DNA from: Streptomyces lycii
Lineage (GTDB): Bacteria; Actinomycetota; Actinomycetes; Streptomycetales; Streptomycetaceae
DNA length: 64,000 nt
Assembly: GCF_009735685.1 (NCBI RefSeq)
Contig: NZ_WHPN01000404.1
Location: 4,623 to 68,622 of the forward strand
Direction of reading: 5' to 3'
Of the stretch, positions 1 through 8,422 are shown piece by piece. The translations under genes and the position numbers were made by a program. How positions within the stretch are numbered: position 1 is the first letter of the stretch; the number at the start of each line of letters is the position of its first letter. The notes beneath the pieces are model-generated. The model saw only the letters and a list, made by a program, of their open reading frames with translations. It was not told the DNA's origin and did not search any database.

Positions 1-640
1 CCTAGGAGATGAGGGGCACGACACTTCTAAATGCCTGCTGACCTGCTGTTACACACTTGCGGAACCCGCCATTGATCATCACTGTTTTTCATCACCTTGT
101 GCAACGTGCGTGCAAGATGATCTTAAATTGGTGACGATGCATCAGAGATATCTGAGTGCCCGTCAGCCTTCACGGAGAGTGCTCGCCACAGGGGCCTCGC
201 GATGTCCGCACCGACGGTGCCGCTGGCGTTCCTAAGATTCGGAGTTCAGTCCTTTCCACGCACGCGCATCAAGCGCACTACGCCGCCACGGCCAGTTCCA
301 GCCCGAACCTCCACGCGCACCGGCGCTCCTTCGATCATCCAGCTGACCCCCACGTCCGGGTCGGCGACCTGCTGACCGAGGCGCCCGCCGACAGCATCCG
401 CGACACCCCTGCCCGGGAGCACGTCGAGAAGAGCAGTCAAATGCGCGCTGCCGTCGTCGAGCCTGCCGGCGGGATGGGAAGCCTAGTTGCGGGCGGTCGT
501 CTGTTCCCAGTGGACAAGCTTTCCCCTGGCTGCAGCCCATTGTCAGACCTCCGGCGTAACGTGAACAGTCATCGTGAGGGGAGCCCCGCCGATGGCCGAT
601 CGGACTAGAGCTGGGAGCCCTCCTCTGCCACGCGGGGGGG
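1..640. other. Intergenic region, no supported gene
   Basis: The first 150 bases are noticeably richer in A/T than the rest of the window, and no convincing gene was found. A short minus-strand reading frame (about 246-482) has a protein-like composition, but it has no good start or ribosome binding site and a stop just upstream. It is at best a remnant. The region presumably holds the promoter of the Argonaute operon and may lie near one end of the element, but no repeat or tRNA was recognised here. Confidence 0.5.
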
Positions 641-670
641 GTGCATCTCTCGCTCGGTGACTGGAGCCGA

Positions 671-2026
671 ATGAAAAAGATTGGCAGGAGCTCTCATATC
701 GGAGACAGCGGCGTCGCCCTCATCCACCAGATGATCAACAGCATGGGATTCGTCTGGCACGAGCGCGCCGGAACACTCGACGCGGGCATCGACGGTGAGA
801 TCGAACTGCGTGATCCCTCCACCGGAGAGGTCGCCAACAGGATCATCCTGGTGCAAAGCAAGGCTAGCGACCGGCCATTTCCTGGTGAGAGCGAACGCGG
901 CTTCCACTACCTGTGCAAGCAGGAAGATGTGGATTACTGGATGAGCGCCGACAATCCCGTCCTCCTGGTCTGCTCCCACCCACAGAGCGGTGAGGCGTGG
1001 TGGATGCATATCCAGAGCTGGTTCGCGGACCCCAGCCACCGTGCCTCCGGCCGGATCGACTTCGACAAGCAAACCCAACGCTTCGGCCAAGACGCGGCAT
1101 ACCGACTGCTCGGCCTCGCCGATCCGCACGGGCGCGCCCACGTACCGGTTGCCGAGCATGGCGAGGAAGTTCTGACCACCAACCTCCTGCGGCTCACCGT
1201 CCCCAACCTCATCTACGGCGCCCCGACTAGTTACACCGACCCGCGGGATGTAGTCGTCCGGCAACGCGAGAGCGGAGACCCGAACGTACGGCACGACTTC
1301 ATTCTGCGAGGTGGACGCATCTACAGCTGGCTGCCACCCGAGGCAACGGCGCTGCGTCACATGGTTAACGGTCCCACCGACGCGGTGGGCTCTGACGAGT
1401 GGAGTTCCGACCCGCTCCGACAGCGCTGGCTCGTCCAACTGCTCAACTACGCACTTCAGCGCGATGTCGACAGCGACTGCGCGTGGCACCGCGGGCGCAA
1501 GATCGTCTACTTCCGCGCCACTCCCGACTTGAAGCCGCGCCATATCCGTGGAGCGAGTGGGCGTCAACGGCTGGTGTTCCACCCGAAGTTCAAGAAGAGG
1601 GCGCCCGACCAAGTCAGCTACTGCAAGCACGCCGCGCTGGAGTGGCAGTTCCTCATCCTCGAGAGCGACTGGTACTGCTCGCTGACTCCAACGTTCCACT
1701 ACACCCGCGACGGCTATCGAGACTCCCTGTATCTGTCCGAGTACCTGACGGGCATAAAGCGGCTCGACCGGAATCCAGCTGTTCACGGGCAGACCCAGAT
1801 GTGGGCGACTTACCTGCATGGCGAGGACGGAGTGCTCGATCCCCGCGACACGATCCTGGACTACGGCAACCTGGTAACCCTCGCTGCCGACCGGGCCATC
1901 GACGACGCGGCCTGGCTGGCCGACCCCCGCAAGACCGACGCCGACGGTGTGGACGCCTCTGAGGGCGCTCCCAAGGTCGAGAACGCAATCGACGGCGAGC
2001 TGGCGCTATTCGAGGTGGAGCTGTGA
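671..2026 (+). CDS. SPARDA DREN-APAZ nuclease (DUF4365 + APAZ)
   Basis: This is the effector subunit of a short prokaryotic Argonaute system. The first ~150 residues look like a DUF4365 PD-(D/E)xK nuclease: GIDGEIEL (D41, E43, E45) is followed by VQSKA (Q62, K64). The rest (~165-451) resembles APAZ, the domain that pairs with short Argonautes. Its typical blocks are WYCSLTPTFHYTRDGY (about 335-350) and GIKRLDRNPAVHGQ (about 361-374). In the known SPARDA family the APAZ protein forms a heterodimer with the Piwi protein. Guide-directed detection of invader DNA then activates collateral DNA and RNA cleavage. The ATG at 671 has GGAG just upstream and matches the usual DUF4365 start. A GTG at 641 is an alternative. 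The gene overlaps the Piwi gene by 4 bp (GTGA), so the two are co-translated. Assignment is from family motifs and gene order. Confidence 0.88.
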   Translation: MKKIGRSSHIGDSGVALIHQMINSMGFVWHERAGTLDAGIDGEIELRDPSTGEVANRIILVQSKASDRPFPGESERGFHYLCKQEDVDYWMSADNPVLLVCSHPQSGEAWWMHIQSWFADPSHRASGRIDFDKQTQRFGQDAAYRLLGLADPHGRAHVPVAEHGEEVLTTNLLRLTVPNLIYGAPTSYTDPRDVVVRQRESGDPNVRHDFILRGGRIYSWLPPEATALRHMVNGPTDAVGSDEWSSDPLRQRWLVQLLNYALQRDVDSDCAWHRGRKIVYFRATPDLKPRHIRGASGRQRLVFHPKFKKRAPDQVSYCKHAALEWQFLILESDWYCSLTPTFHYTRDGYRDSLYLSEYLTGIKRLDRNPAVHGQTQMWATYLHGEDGVLDPRDTILDYGNLVTLAADRAIDDAAWLADPRKTDADGVDASEGAPKVENAIDGELALFEVEL

Positions 2027-3453
2027 AGCTGACCGTCTTGGACGAACCACCGTTGGAGTTCAGCGGCGGTACCCGCCATATCGACCCACGTCACGGCATC
2101 ACCGACTACGGGCCTGCTGACGCCACCAACACCGCCGTGCGCACCATCCGGGTCGGCATCGTCGGCACGCCGGCCTCCATCCAGGGCCTACGGCGCTGGT
2201 TTGATGGATGCCGCCAACCGATCGCCGCCAAGAACAGCCGTCTCGGGCGACTGTTCGTGCCGTTCCCCGGCTTCGACACCGGCACCGGATTCCGATCCAC
2301 GCTGGTGTGGGATTCACGACTGGAGCGCCCTATCCGGGACCGTGACCTGCAGCGGGTAACTGGCCTCAATCCGCGGGACGCGGTCAAGGCCGCCGTGCAG
2401 CTCTACGCGGCCGAACTCGACGTTCTGGACGAGGAGCCCGGGTGTGATGTCGTGATCATCGCCCGGCCCGAAAGCCTGCCTGAACGCCCCGCACCCGAGA
2501 TCGACCCAGATGCCCCTTGGAAGAAGGCCCCGCCCGCCGAACCAGTGGACGACTTCCGCGCCGTGCTCAAGGCCATGGCCATGCGTTACAGCCGCCCAAT
2601 CCAGATCATCCGCCGCAGCACCTGGGACCCGAGCTTCGCCCCACCTGGCGGGGACAAGCCGCGTCTCCAGGACGAGGCCACCCGTGCGTGGAACCTGCAC
2701 ACAGCTCTCTACTACAAGGCCGGCGGCGTTCCCTGGCGCCTGCCCCGTGAGTCGACGGACCTCGACAGTTGCTACGTCGGCGTGACCTTCTACCGCAGCG
2801 GCGACCACAGCACTCTGGAGACCAGCGTCGCCCAGGTGTTCAACCAGCGGGGCGACGGCGTCATCGTCCGGGGAGCGGCTGCCAAAGTCTCCCGCCACGA
2901 CAGGCAGCCCCACCTCGCTCAAGGGGACGCCCACGCGTTGTTCGGTGACGCCCTCCGCCGTTACCGTCAGGAACATCGCCACCTCCCCGCACGGGTGGTC
3001 TTGCACAAGACCTCCTCGTACACGCCGGAGGAAGTCGACGGGTTTCGAGCCGCCGCCGACGGCGCGGACATCGATACCGTCGAAATGCTTTGGTTCCCGG
3101 CCAGCGACCCCGCGCGGCTGTTCCGCTCGGCCGCACACCCGCCGCTGCGAGGGACGCTTTTCAGCCTCGACGCCCGCCAGCATGTCCTCTACACCCGGGG
3201 CAGCGTGCCCTTCTACGGTACCTACCCCGGTATGTACATCCCCGCGCCGTTGCCGTTCCGCATGGTCGAGACCGAATCCAGCCCGGAGCACCTCGCCGAG
3301 GAACTGCTCGCGTTGACCAAGATGAACTGGAACCAGACCCAGCTCGACGGCCGCCTGCCCATCACCTTGCGCACCGCTAACCAGGTCGGACAAATCCTCC
3401 GCCATCTGGGGCCGCAAGAGCGTGCGCAGGGGCGGTATGCGTTCTATATGTAG
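2023..3453 (+). CDS. Short prokaryotic Argonaute (MID-PIWI), SPARDA
   Basis: This 476-residue protein consists of MID and PIWI domains only, as in short pAgos. ALYYKAGGVPWRLP (about 229-242) is the family's characteristic MID/PIWI junction with guide-end-binding residues. YVGVTFYRS (251-259) occupies the strand where active Argonautes carry their first catalytic Asp; a Thr stands there, so slicing is not expected. PARVVLHKTSSYTPEE and LTKMNWNQTQLDGRLPI are further PIWI signatures. The protein should bind a short guide and act as the target sensor for the DUF4365-APAZ nuclease encoded directly upstream. Start is GTG overlapping the upstream TGA. The next gene is convergent, 31 bp away. Confidence 0.88.
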   Translation: MKLTVLDEPPLEFSGGTRHIDPRHGITDYGPADATNTAVRTIRVGIVGTPASIQGLRRWFDGCRQPIAAKNSRLGRLFVPFPGFDTGTGFRSTLVWDSRLERPIRDRDLQRVTGLNPRDAVKAAVQLYAAELDVLDEEPGCDVVIIARPESLPERPAPEIDPDAPWKKAPPAEPVDDFRAVLKAMAMRYSRPIQIIRRSTWDPSFAPPGGDKPRLQDEATRAWNLHTALYYKAGGVPWRLPRESTDLDSCYVGVTFYRSGDHSTLETSVAQVFNQRGDGVIVRGAAAKVSRHDRQPHLAQGDAHALFGDALRRYRQEHRHLPARVVLHKTSSYTPEEVDGFRAAADGADIDTVEMLWFPASDPARLFRSAAHPPLRGTLFSLDARQHVLYTRGSVPFYGTYPGMYIPAPLPFRMVETESSPEHLAEELLALTKMNWNQTQLDGRLPITLRTANQVGQILRHLGPQERAQGRYAFYM

Positions 3454-3484
3454 CAACCTTAGGTAGGCCGACAGCGGACCGGCG

Positions 3485-4024
3485 TCAGCGCGAGAGATCG
3501 GCAGCTGACTTGGGGAGTTTCAACGTTCGCCCTTCGTCTGCCATCCGCCGCATGAGGTCGAAGGCGTCCCTCGCCGCGATGTCGCCGTTGACCACCGCGA
3601 TGGAGACGAGGTCGATGGTCTCGCGGGTCGTGATCCCCTGCATGCGCGCGTAGCGCAGGGCTTCTCGGTCGTCCGAGATCCACCAGGATCCAGCGAACTC
3701 GCTCCAGTTTTTGATCACGAAGCAGGTCTGAGCCTCACCGAGGTGCTTCAGAGGCTGGTCGTCGGTGCCACCGAACACGGAACGTCGGATCCTGTTGATC
3801 TGCTGGGCATCCGCGTCGCCATCGATCTCGATCGCGTCCCCTAACCAACCGGCGTCGATCAGCTCGTCGAGCGCGGGCAGCACGCGGGCGGACCTTCCGG
3901 CCTCGTAGGCCACGGCCTCCGTCCAGCGCCCGCTGCCGGCAAGGACCGACTTGAGCAGGTCAAGGCGTTCCACGGTGGCGAAGTTGCACAGAACCGTGTT
4001 GTCCGGGAAGAGGAAGTCCGTCAC
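3485..4024 (-). CDS. PIN-like nuclease, partner of HTH-peptidase
   Basis: A 179-residue PIN-fold protein. Conserved acidic residues fall where PIN nucleases need them: D8 in the first strand (FPDNTVLCNF), E97 (HLGEAQTC) and D118/D119 (ISDDREAL), followed by TRETIDLV. PIN proteins are usually metal-dependent RNases and often toxins. Its ATG overlaps the stop of the upstream HTH/ImmA-IrrE gene (ATGA), so the pair forms one operon. Pairs of a COG2856-type regulator and a COG2405-type PIN protein have been predicted as toxin-antitoxin-like modules. Here the operon diverges from DISARM, so the protein could be a toxin or an accessory defence nuclease. The PIN fold is well supported; the role is inferred. 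Confidence 0.75.
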   Translation of the reverse strand: MTDFLFPDNTVLCNFATVERLDLLKSVLAGSGRWTEAVAYEAGRSARVLPALDELIDAGWLGDAIEIDGDADAQQINRIRRSVFGGTDDQPLKHLGEAQTCFVIKNWSEFAGSWWISDDREALRYARMQGITTRETIDLVSIAVVNGDIAARDAFDLMRRMADEGRTLKLPKSAADLSR

Positions 4025-5124
4025 AGGGCATCGTGGGTTCCGTGCTCCGACTCAAGCGTGCGCCTGAGATCGTCGACGTCGGCTCCGAGGAGGTTGGCGT
4101 AGGGACGCAACGTGGCCTGTCCGGATTCGTAGGCGGCATAGGCATCCCTGAGGAGAATCCCTGGTGCACGTGTCGTTGCGGCCTTGGCCGTCCGCTGGGC
4201 CAGCTGTTCTCCTCGGCCTGCCAGTTTCGCGGCTTGCATTCCGGTGATCGCCTTGTATCGGTCGCAGGTGCCCGCGTCGATCAACCGGAGCTTGAGCAGT
4301 CGGTAGGCGAGCGTCGACGGGGACACCATTAGCTCACAGGCCAGCTCGGCGAAGGTCTCCTCGGTGAGCCCCGTGGTTCCGACGGCCTCGCGGAGCATCT
4401 CCTCGGGCATGAGGAGTGTGGACGCGAAGGCGTTGGCCCGAACTTCACTCGGGTCTTTGGCTTGCGCCTTGTCGAAGATGTCACGGTCGAGGTGGACGTC
4501 CTGGTCGTCCCCGGCGATAAGGTGACCGAGTTCGTGGGCGAGCGTGAAGCGCTGGCGGGCCGGGACGTGGGTAGTGGCCAAGACGATCAGCTTGGCTTCA
4601 TCGGACGAGGCAGCCAACCCGTCGAAACCGGTGCCGAGGTGGTCGATGGCCACGTCGACCCCAAAGACCGACTCCACGAGGTCGGCGAGGTCGCCCTCGC
4701 TGATCGAGAGACCTGCGTGGCTCACACGGGCAAGCGCTTCGTCGGCCAGCCGCTTGCCCTGGTCCGTGTAGCTGCCCGGGCCGACCCCTACGGCCGACTG
4801 CCGCCAGGGCTGCGGGTAACCGAAGGCATCCAGGTCCGTGCGCAGCACGATGTACCGCTTCGCCGCCTGGAGAGCGGTGCCGGCGTCGCCGGTAGTGGTC
4901 CGGGCCGCGACAGCCAGCGGCAGCTCCACTCCCGTGAGTAGCCAGTCCACGCTGACTTTGCACAGTTCTGCGATACGGGCGAGGTCAAGCGAGGAGAATC
5001 GGCGGGTGCCGTTCAGGGACTTGGATAGTTTCGAATCGTCGAGTCCGACTTGCTGCGCGAAGGCATGGCGACTTACGCCTGATGCCTCGATCAGGCTCAG
5101 TACGCGGTCAGGAATACTGGGCAC
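4021..5124 (-). CDS. XRE-type HTH regulator with ImmA/IrrE metallopeptidase domain
   Basis: A 367-residue protein. An N-terminal XRE helix-turn-helix (about 5-64, including QVGLDDSKLSKSLNGTRR and an LLTG end) is followed by an ImmA/IrrE zinc peptidase domain with LAHELGHLIAGD (HELGH at 197-201). Such proteins are typically repressors or antitoxins whose activity is changed by proteolysis under DNA damage or phage stress. The start is GTG. A perfect palindrome lies 17 bp upstream of the start (5142-5164), exactly between this operon and drmD. The simplest reading is autoregulation, with possible control of DISARM. It is co-transcribed with the PIN gene. Confidence 0.82.
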   Translation of the reverse strand: MPSIPDRVLSLIEASGVSRHAFAQQVGLDDSKLSKSLNGTRRFSSLDLARIAELCKVSVDWLLTGVELPLAVAARTTTGDAGTALQAAKRYIVLRTDLDAFGYPQPWRQSAVGVGPGSYTDQGKRLADEALARVSHAGLSISEGDLADLVESVFGVDVAIDHLGTGFDGLAASSDEAKLIVLATTHVPARQRFTLAHELGHLIAGDDQDVHLDRDIFDKAQAKDPSEVRANAFASTLLMPEEMLREAVGTTGLTEETFAELACELMVSPSTLAYRLLKLRLIDAGTCDRYKAITGMQAAKLAGRGEQLAQRTAKAATTRAPGILLRDAYAAYESGQATLRPYANLLGADVDDLRRTLESEHGTHDAL

Positions 5125-5141
5125 TCGCCCAGACTATCCAT

Positions 5142-5164
5142 CGTCTTGCGATTTTCGCAAGACG
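5142..5164. promoter_or_regulatory. Perfect palindromic operator between HTH-PIN and DISARM operons
   Basis: CGTCTTGCGA, a 3-base TTT spacer, then TCGCAAGACG form two perfect 10-bp inverted arms. The site sits in the 94-bp gap between the divergent HTH/ImmA-IrrE gene (start 5124) and drmD (start 5219). It is the expected geometry for a dimeric XRE repressor that can cover both promoters. It is palindromic DNA rather than a terminator, because genes diverge from it. Which protein binds is inferred. Confidence 0.7.
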
Positions 5165-5218
5165 GGAGGAAGATGTCTCTCGTAGGGCTGCGACCTATCG
5201 AGAAGGAGCCGGTTCAAG

Positions 5219-8200
5219 GTGAAGACTGCTGCGGAGCACCTGCCGGGAGAGCGCGCCGATGCCACCCGTTCGGCATCGCATCCGCCCCTGCCGGAGCCGG
5301 GCCAGGTGGTCAACGTCCGTGGCTCCACCTGGGCTGTGGCCGACGTCCGCCAGCAGGGCCTTCCCCGCAGTCCCGCTGATGAAGGAACTGCCGGTCTCGC
5401 GCACGTGGTGAGCCTTCAGTCACTTGAGGAGGACCGGCTCGGCCAGGAGCTGGCGGTGGTCTGGGAATTGGAGGTCGGGCATACCGTCGCTCCGGATCAG
5501 GGGCTTCCGGAGGCCATCCGCCCGGAGGCATTCGACGACCCCAACACGCTCGCCGCGTTTGTGGACGCCGTGCGCTGGGGAGCAGTCACCTCCGCCGATG
5601 CCGACTCATACCAGGCTCCGTTCCGCAGCGGCGCCAACGTCGAGGCGTACCAGCTGGAGCCCCTTCGCCGAGCTCTGCAGTCCTCCCGTACGAACCTGCT
5701 GCTCGCCGACGACGTGGGCCTGGGCAAGACGATCGAGGCCGGGCTGGTCATACAGGAGCTGTTGCTACGTCACCGCGCCCGATCGGTCGTCATCGTCTGC
5801 CCGCCGAGCCTGGCCCTGAAGTGGCAGGACGAGATGCGGGAAAAGTTCGGCCTGGACTTCGTCATCGTCAACAGCGATCTGATGGCCCGGGTCCGGCGCA
5901 GCCATGGGCTGAACGCCAACCCGTTCAGGCTCTTCCCCCGGGTCATCGTGAGCATGTCCTGGCTACCCACACTGCGGGCGCAGCGCCTGCTGCGCGACGT
6001 GCTGGCCGACGTGCGGGGCACGTCCAACGCCCGGCGCTTCGCCTTCGACATCCTCGTCGTCGACGAGGCCCACCACGTTGCTCCCGCCAGCCCCACCACG
6101 GCGCCCGGGCGACGTGGATACGCCGTCGACAGCCAGCGCACGACGGCCACGAAGCTTCTCGCGGACAGCTGCGAGCACCGGCTGTTCCTCAGCGCGACAC
6201 CGCACAACGGCTACCCCGAGTCGTTCGCGGCCCTGCTGGAGATGATCGACGGCCGGCGGTTCAGCCGCGGCGCGAGCATTGACGAGCGCGCGCTGCGCGA
6301 GGTAGCGGTCCGGCGACTCAAGGGTGAGTTGACCGACAAGGGTTTCAAGACCCGTCAGCTCAAGACGATCCCGTTCACGCCGGACAGCGATGAGCAACAG
6401 CAGTTCACGCGCCTGGAACGCCTGCTCGAAGACAGTGCCCGCGCGAACGGCAAGAGCCGCTCCGGTGACATCGTCTCCATCCTTCTGAAGAAGCGATTCC
6501 TGTCCAGCCCGTGGTCATTCGCCCGCACGCTGGAGCTCTACGAGGAAGCCGGCGCAGGCGACCGACAGCTCCGCGTCGACGACGAAGAGGAGTACTACAC
6601 CGAGGTCCTGGGAAGCGGGCAGTCGGACGAGGAGGAAGGCGAGGCCGACCACCCGGAGTTCACCGCGCTGCGGCAGAGCAAGGGCTCGGACCCCCTCGTG
6701 GCGGCGACCAGTGCCGAGATCTCGTCGCTTGTTGAGTGGGGGCGGCGCTACGAACACCGGCCGGACTCCCGCTTGGAGGCTTTGAAGTCGTTCCTCGACG
6801 CGATCTGCCGCCCGGACGGCCGTCTCTGGACAAACGAACGGGTCGTGGTGTTCACCGAGTACGCCGCAACGCTGGACTGGATCGCCGATGTCCTGTCCCA
6901 GCGCGGCTACCGTGACGTACTGGAGACGATTCAGGGCTCGACGCCCACCGAGGAGCGCGAGAAGATCCGGGCCCGCTTCACTGAGGACCCAGCCAAGCAC
7001 CCGGTCCGCGTGCTGATCGCCACGGACTCCGCAGGTGAGGGCATCGATCTGCAGGCCCACTGCCACCGGTTGATCAACTTCGACATCCCGTTCAACCCCT
7101 CCCGTCTGGAGCAGCGGATCGGCCGCATCGACCGCTACGGCCAGCAGCAGACTCCCGAGATCTACCACTTCGCGCCTGACTCCACCTCCACGACCTATGC
7201 CGCTGACCTGGACTTCATGCGTCGGATCGCGGAGAAGGTCGGCCACGTCGCCGCCGATCTCGGTTCGGTCAACCAGGTCATCGACGCAGACGTACAGAAT
7301 CACTTCAGCCCGACCAGGCCGAGCCGCAGGACGCGGCCGAGCGCACCGGACGACGGCAACGAGGTCATCAACCGCGCCCTGGCCGGCGGTGTCGAACTGA
7401 ACCGTCGGCTGACTGAGCTGTCGCGCACCTACCACGAGCAAAAGACGGAGATGCACCTCATCCCCAGCAACGCACGCCGCGTGGTGGACACGGCGCTAGC
7501 GCTCACCGCCCAACCACCGCTGGAGGAAATCGGCGACGACCGGACCGAAGCCCAGGTCTTCACCGTCCCCTCGCTGGGATCCGCATGGCAGTCGGCGCTA
7601 CGCGGCCTGGACACCCGTCTGGAACCGGGCGTGCCCCGCCCGATCACCTTCGACGACCAGGCCGCCGAGGGCAGAACCGACCTGGTGCACGTCCACCTCG
7701 GCCACGCTCTCATGCAGCGCTCCGGCCGCGTCCTGCGCAGCGCGCTGTTCAGCGTCGACTCCCCCGTCAACCGAGTGACGGCGGTCGTTGCCGAAGACCT
7801 GCCCCAATCGTGCGTCGCCGCCGTCTCACGGCTGGTCCTCGTCGGACGCGGCGGGCTGCGGCTGCACGAGGAGGTCTTCCTCACCGGCATCCGGCTGCGC
7901 GGACAGGCACTCGCCGAGGCCAAGGTCGAGCAGGTCCTCGACGAGGCACTCGACACCGAGGACCTCGTGCTGGCCGACGAACGGGTGCGGACCATGCTCG
8001 CGGGGCTGTGGAACGAGGACGACTCCCGGCTGCGCACCCGCCTACTGACCGCGATGACACGCAAGGGCGAAAGCCGTCGGGAAAAGGTAACCGAGTCCCT
8101 GCAGAACCGCAGGGACGCTGACATCGCCAGGGCACGAGAGATCTTCGGCGCCTTCCGGATCAATCTGAACGAGTCCCGAGACCGCCTGGAGCGGGAGATC

Positions 8201-8422
8201 AGGTCCCAGGAGGAAGCCCTGTTCACCGACGACCAACAGGCCCAACGCCGCCGTGACCTCCGAGCAATGGAGGACCGGCTGGCCAGCCTGGACGAGGAAG
8301 AGGAGCGAGAGATCACCGCGATCGGGGAGCGCTACAGCGACATCAGGCCCCACGTGTCCGCTGCGGCCGTCGTGTTCGCTCTGACCCCGCAGGACGCCGA
8401 GGCCGGGATGGTGCAGTCATGA
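5219..8422 (+). CDS. drmD: DISARM DrmD, SNF2-family helicase/ATPase
   Basis: First gene of a class 1 DISARM operon; 1067 residues. The SNF2/DEAD-like core is clear: Walker A DDVGLGKTIEAG (about 164-175), Walker B VVDEAHH (about 279-285), motif III LSATPHNGYP (about 324-333), and motif VI RIGRIDRYGQQQ (about 633-644). The C-terminal third (about 890-1050) is charged and probably coiled-coil. In class 1 DISARM, DrmD acts with the DrmA-DrmB complex and the methylase against incoming unmodified DNA. The GTG start has AAGGAG about ten bases upstream. It overlaps drmMI by 4 bp. The divergent HTH-peptidase operon and its palindrome suggest regulation. Confidence 0.92.
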   Translation: MKTAAEHLPGERADATRSASHPPLPEPGQVVNVRGSTWAVADVRQQGLPRSPADEGTAGLAHVVSLQSLEEDRLGQELAVVWELEVGHTVAPDQGLPEAIRPEAFDDPNTLAAFVDAVRWGAVTSADADSYQAPFRSGANVEAYQLEPLRRALQSSRTNLLLADDVGLGKTIEAGLVIQELLLRHRARSVVIVCPPSLALKWQDEMREKFGLDFVIVNSDLMARVRRSHGLNANPFRLFPRVIVSMSWLPTLRAQRLLRDVLADVRGTSNARRFAFDILVVDEAHHVAPASPTTAPGRRGYAVDSQRTTATKLLADSCEHRLFLSATPHNGYPESFAALLEMIDGRRFSRGASIDERALREVAVRRLKGELTDKGFKTRQLKTIPFTPDSDEQQQFTRLERLLEDSARANGKSRSGDIVSILLKKRFLSSPWSFARTLELYEEAGAGDRQLRVDDEEEYYTEVLGSGQSDEEEGEADHPEFTALRQSKGSDPLVAATSAEISSLVEWGRRYEHRPDSRLEALKSFLDAICRPDGRLWTNERVVVFTEYAATLDWIADVLSQRGYRDVLETIQGSTPTEEREKIRARFTEDPAKHPVRVLIATDSAGEGIDLQAHCHRLINFDIPFNPSRLEQRIGRIDRYGQQQTPEIYHFAPDSTSTTYAADLDFMRRIAEKVGHVAADLGSVNQVIDADVQNHFSPTRPSRRTRPSAPDDGNEVINRALAGGVELNRRLTELSRTYHEQKTEMHLIPSNARRVVDTALALTAQPPLEEIGDDRTEAQVFTVPSLGSAWQSALRGLDTRLEPGVPRPITFDDQAAEGRTDLVHVHLGHALMQRSGRVLRSALFSVDSPVNRVTAVVAEDLPQSCVAAVSRLVLVGRGGLRLHEEVFLTGIRLRGQALAEAKVEQVLDEALDTEDLVLADERVRTMLAGLWNEDDSRLRTRLLTAMTRKGESRREKVTESLQNRRDADIARAREIFGAFRINLNESRDRLEREIRSQEEALFTDDQQAQRRRDLRAMEDRLASLDEEEEREITAIGERYSDIRPHVSAAAVVFALTPQDAEAGMVQS

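Noticed and set aside
156-608. Plus-strand 150-codon frame before the Argonaute operon
   Set aside because: No ribosome binding site, Ser/Arg/His-rich composition and no domain; treated as non-coding.
605-1819. Minus-strand 404-codon frame opposite the DUF4365-APAZ gene
   Set aside because: The plus-strand product has clear nuclease and APAZ motifs; the minus-strand one has none and is compositionally a shadow.
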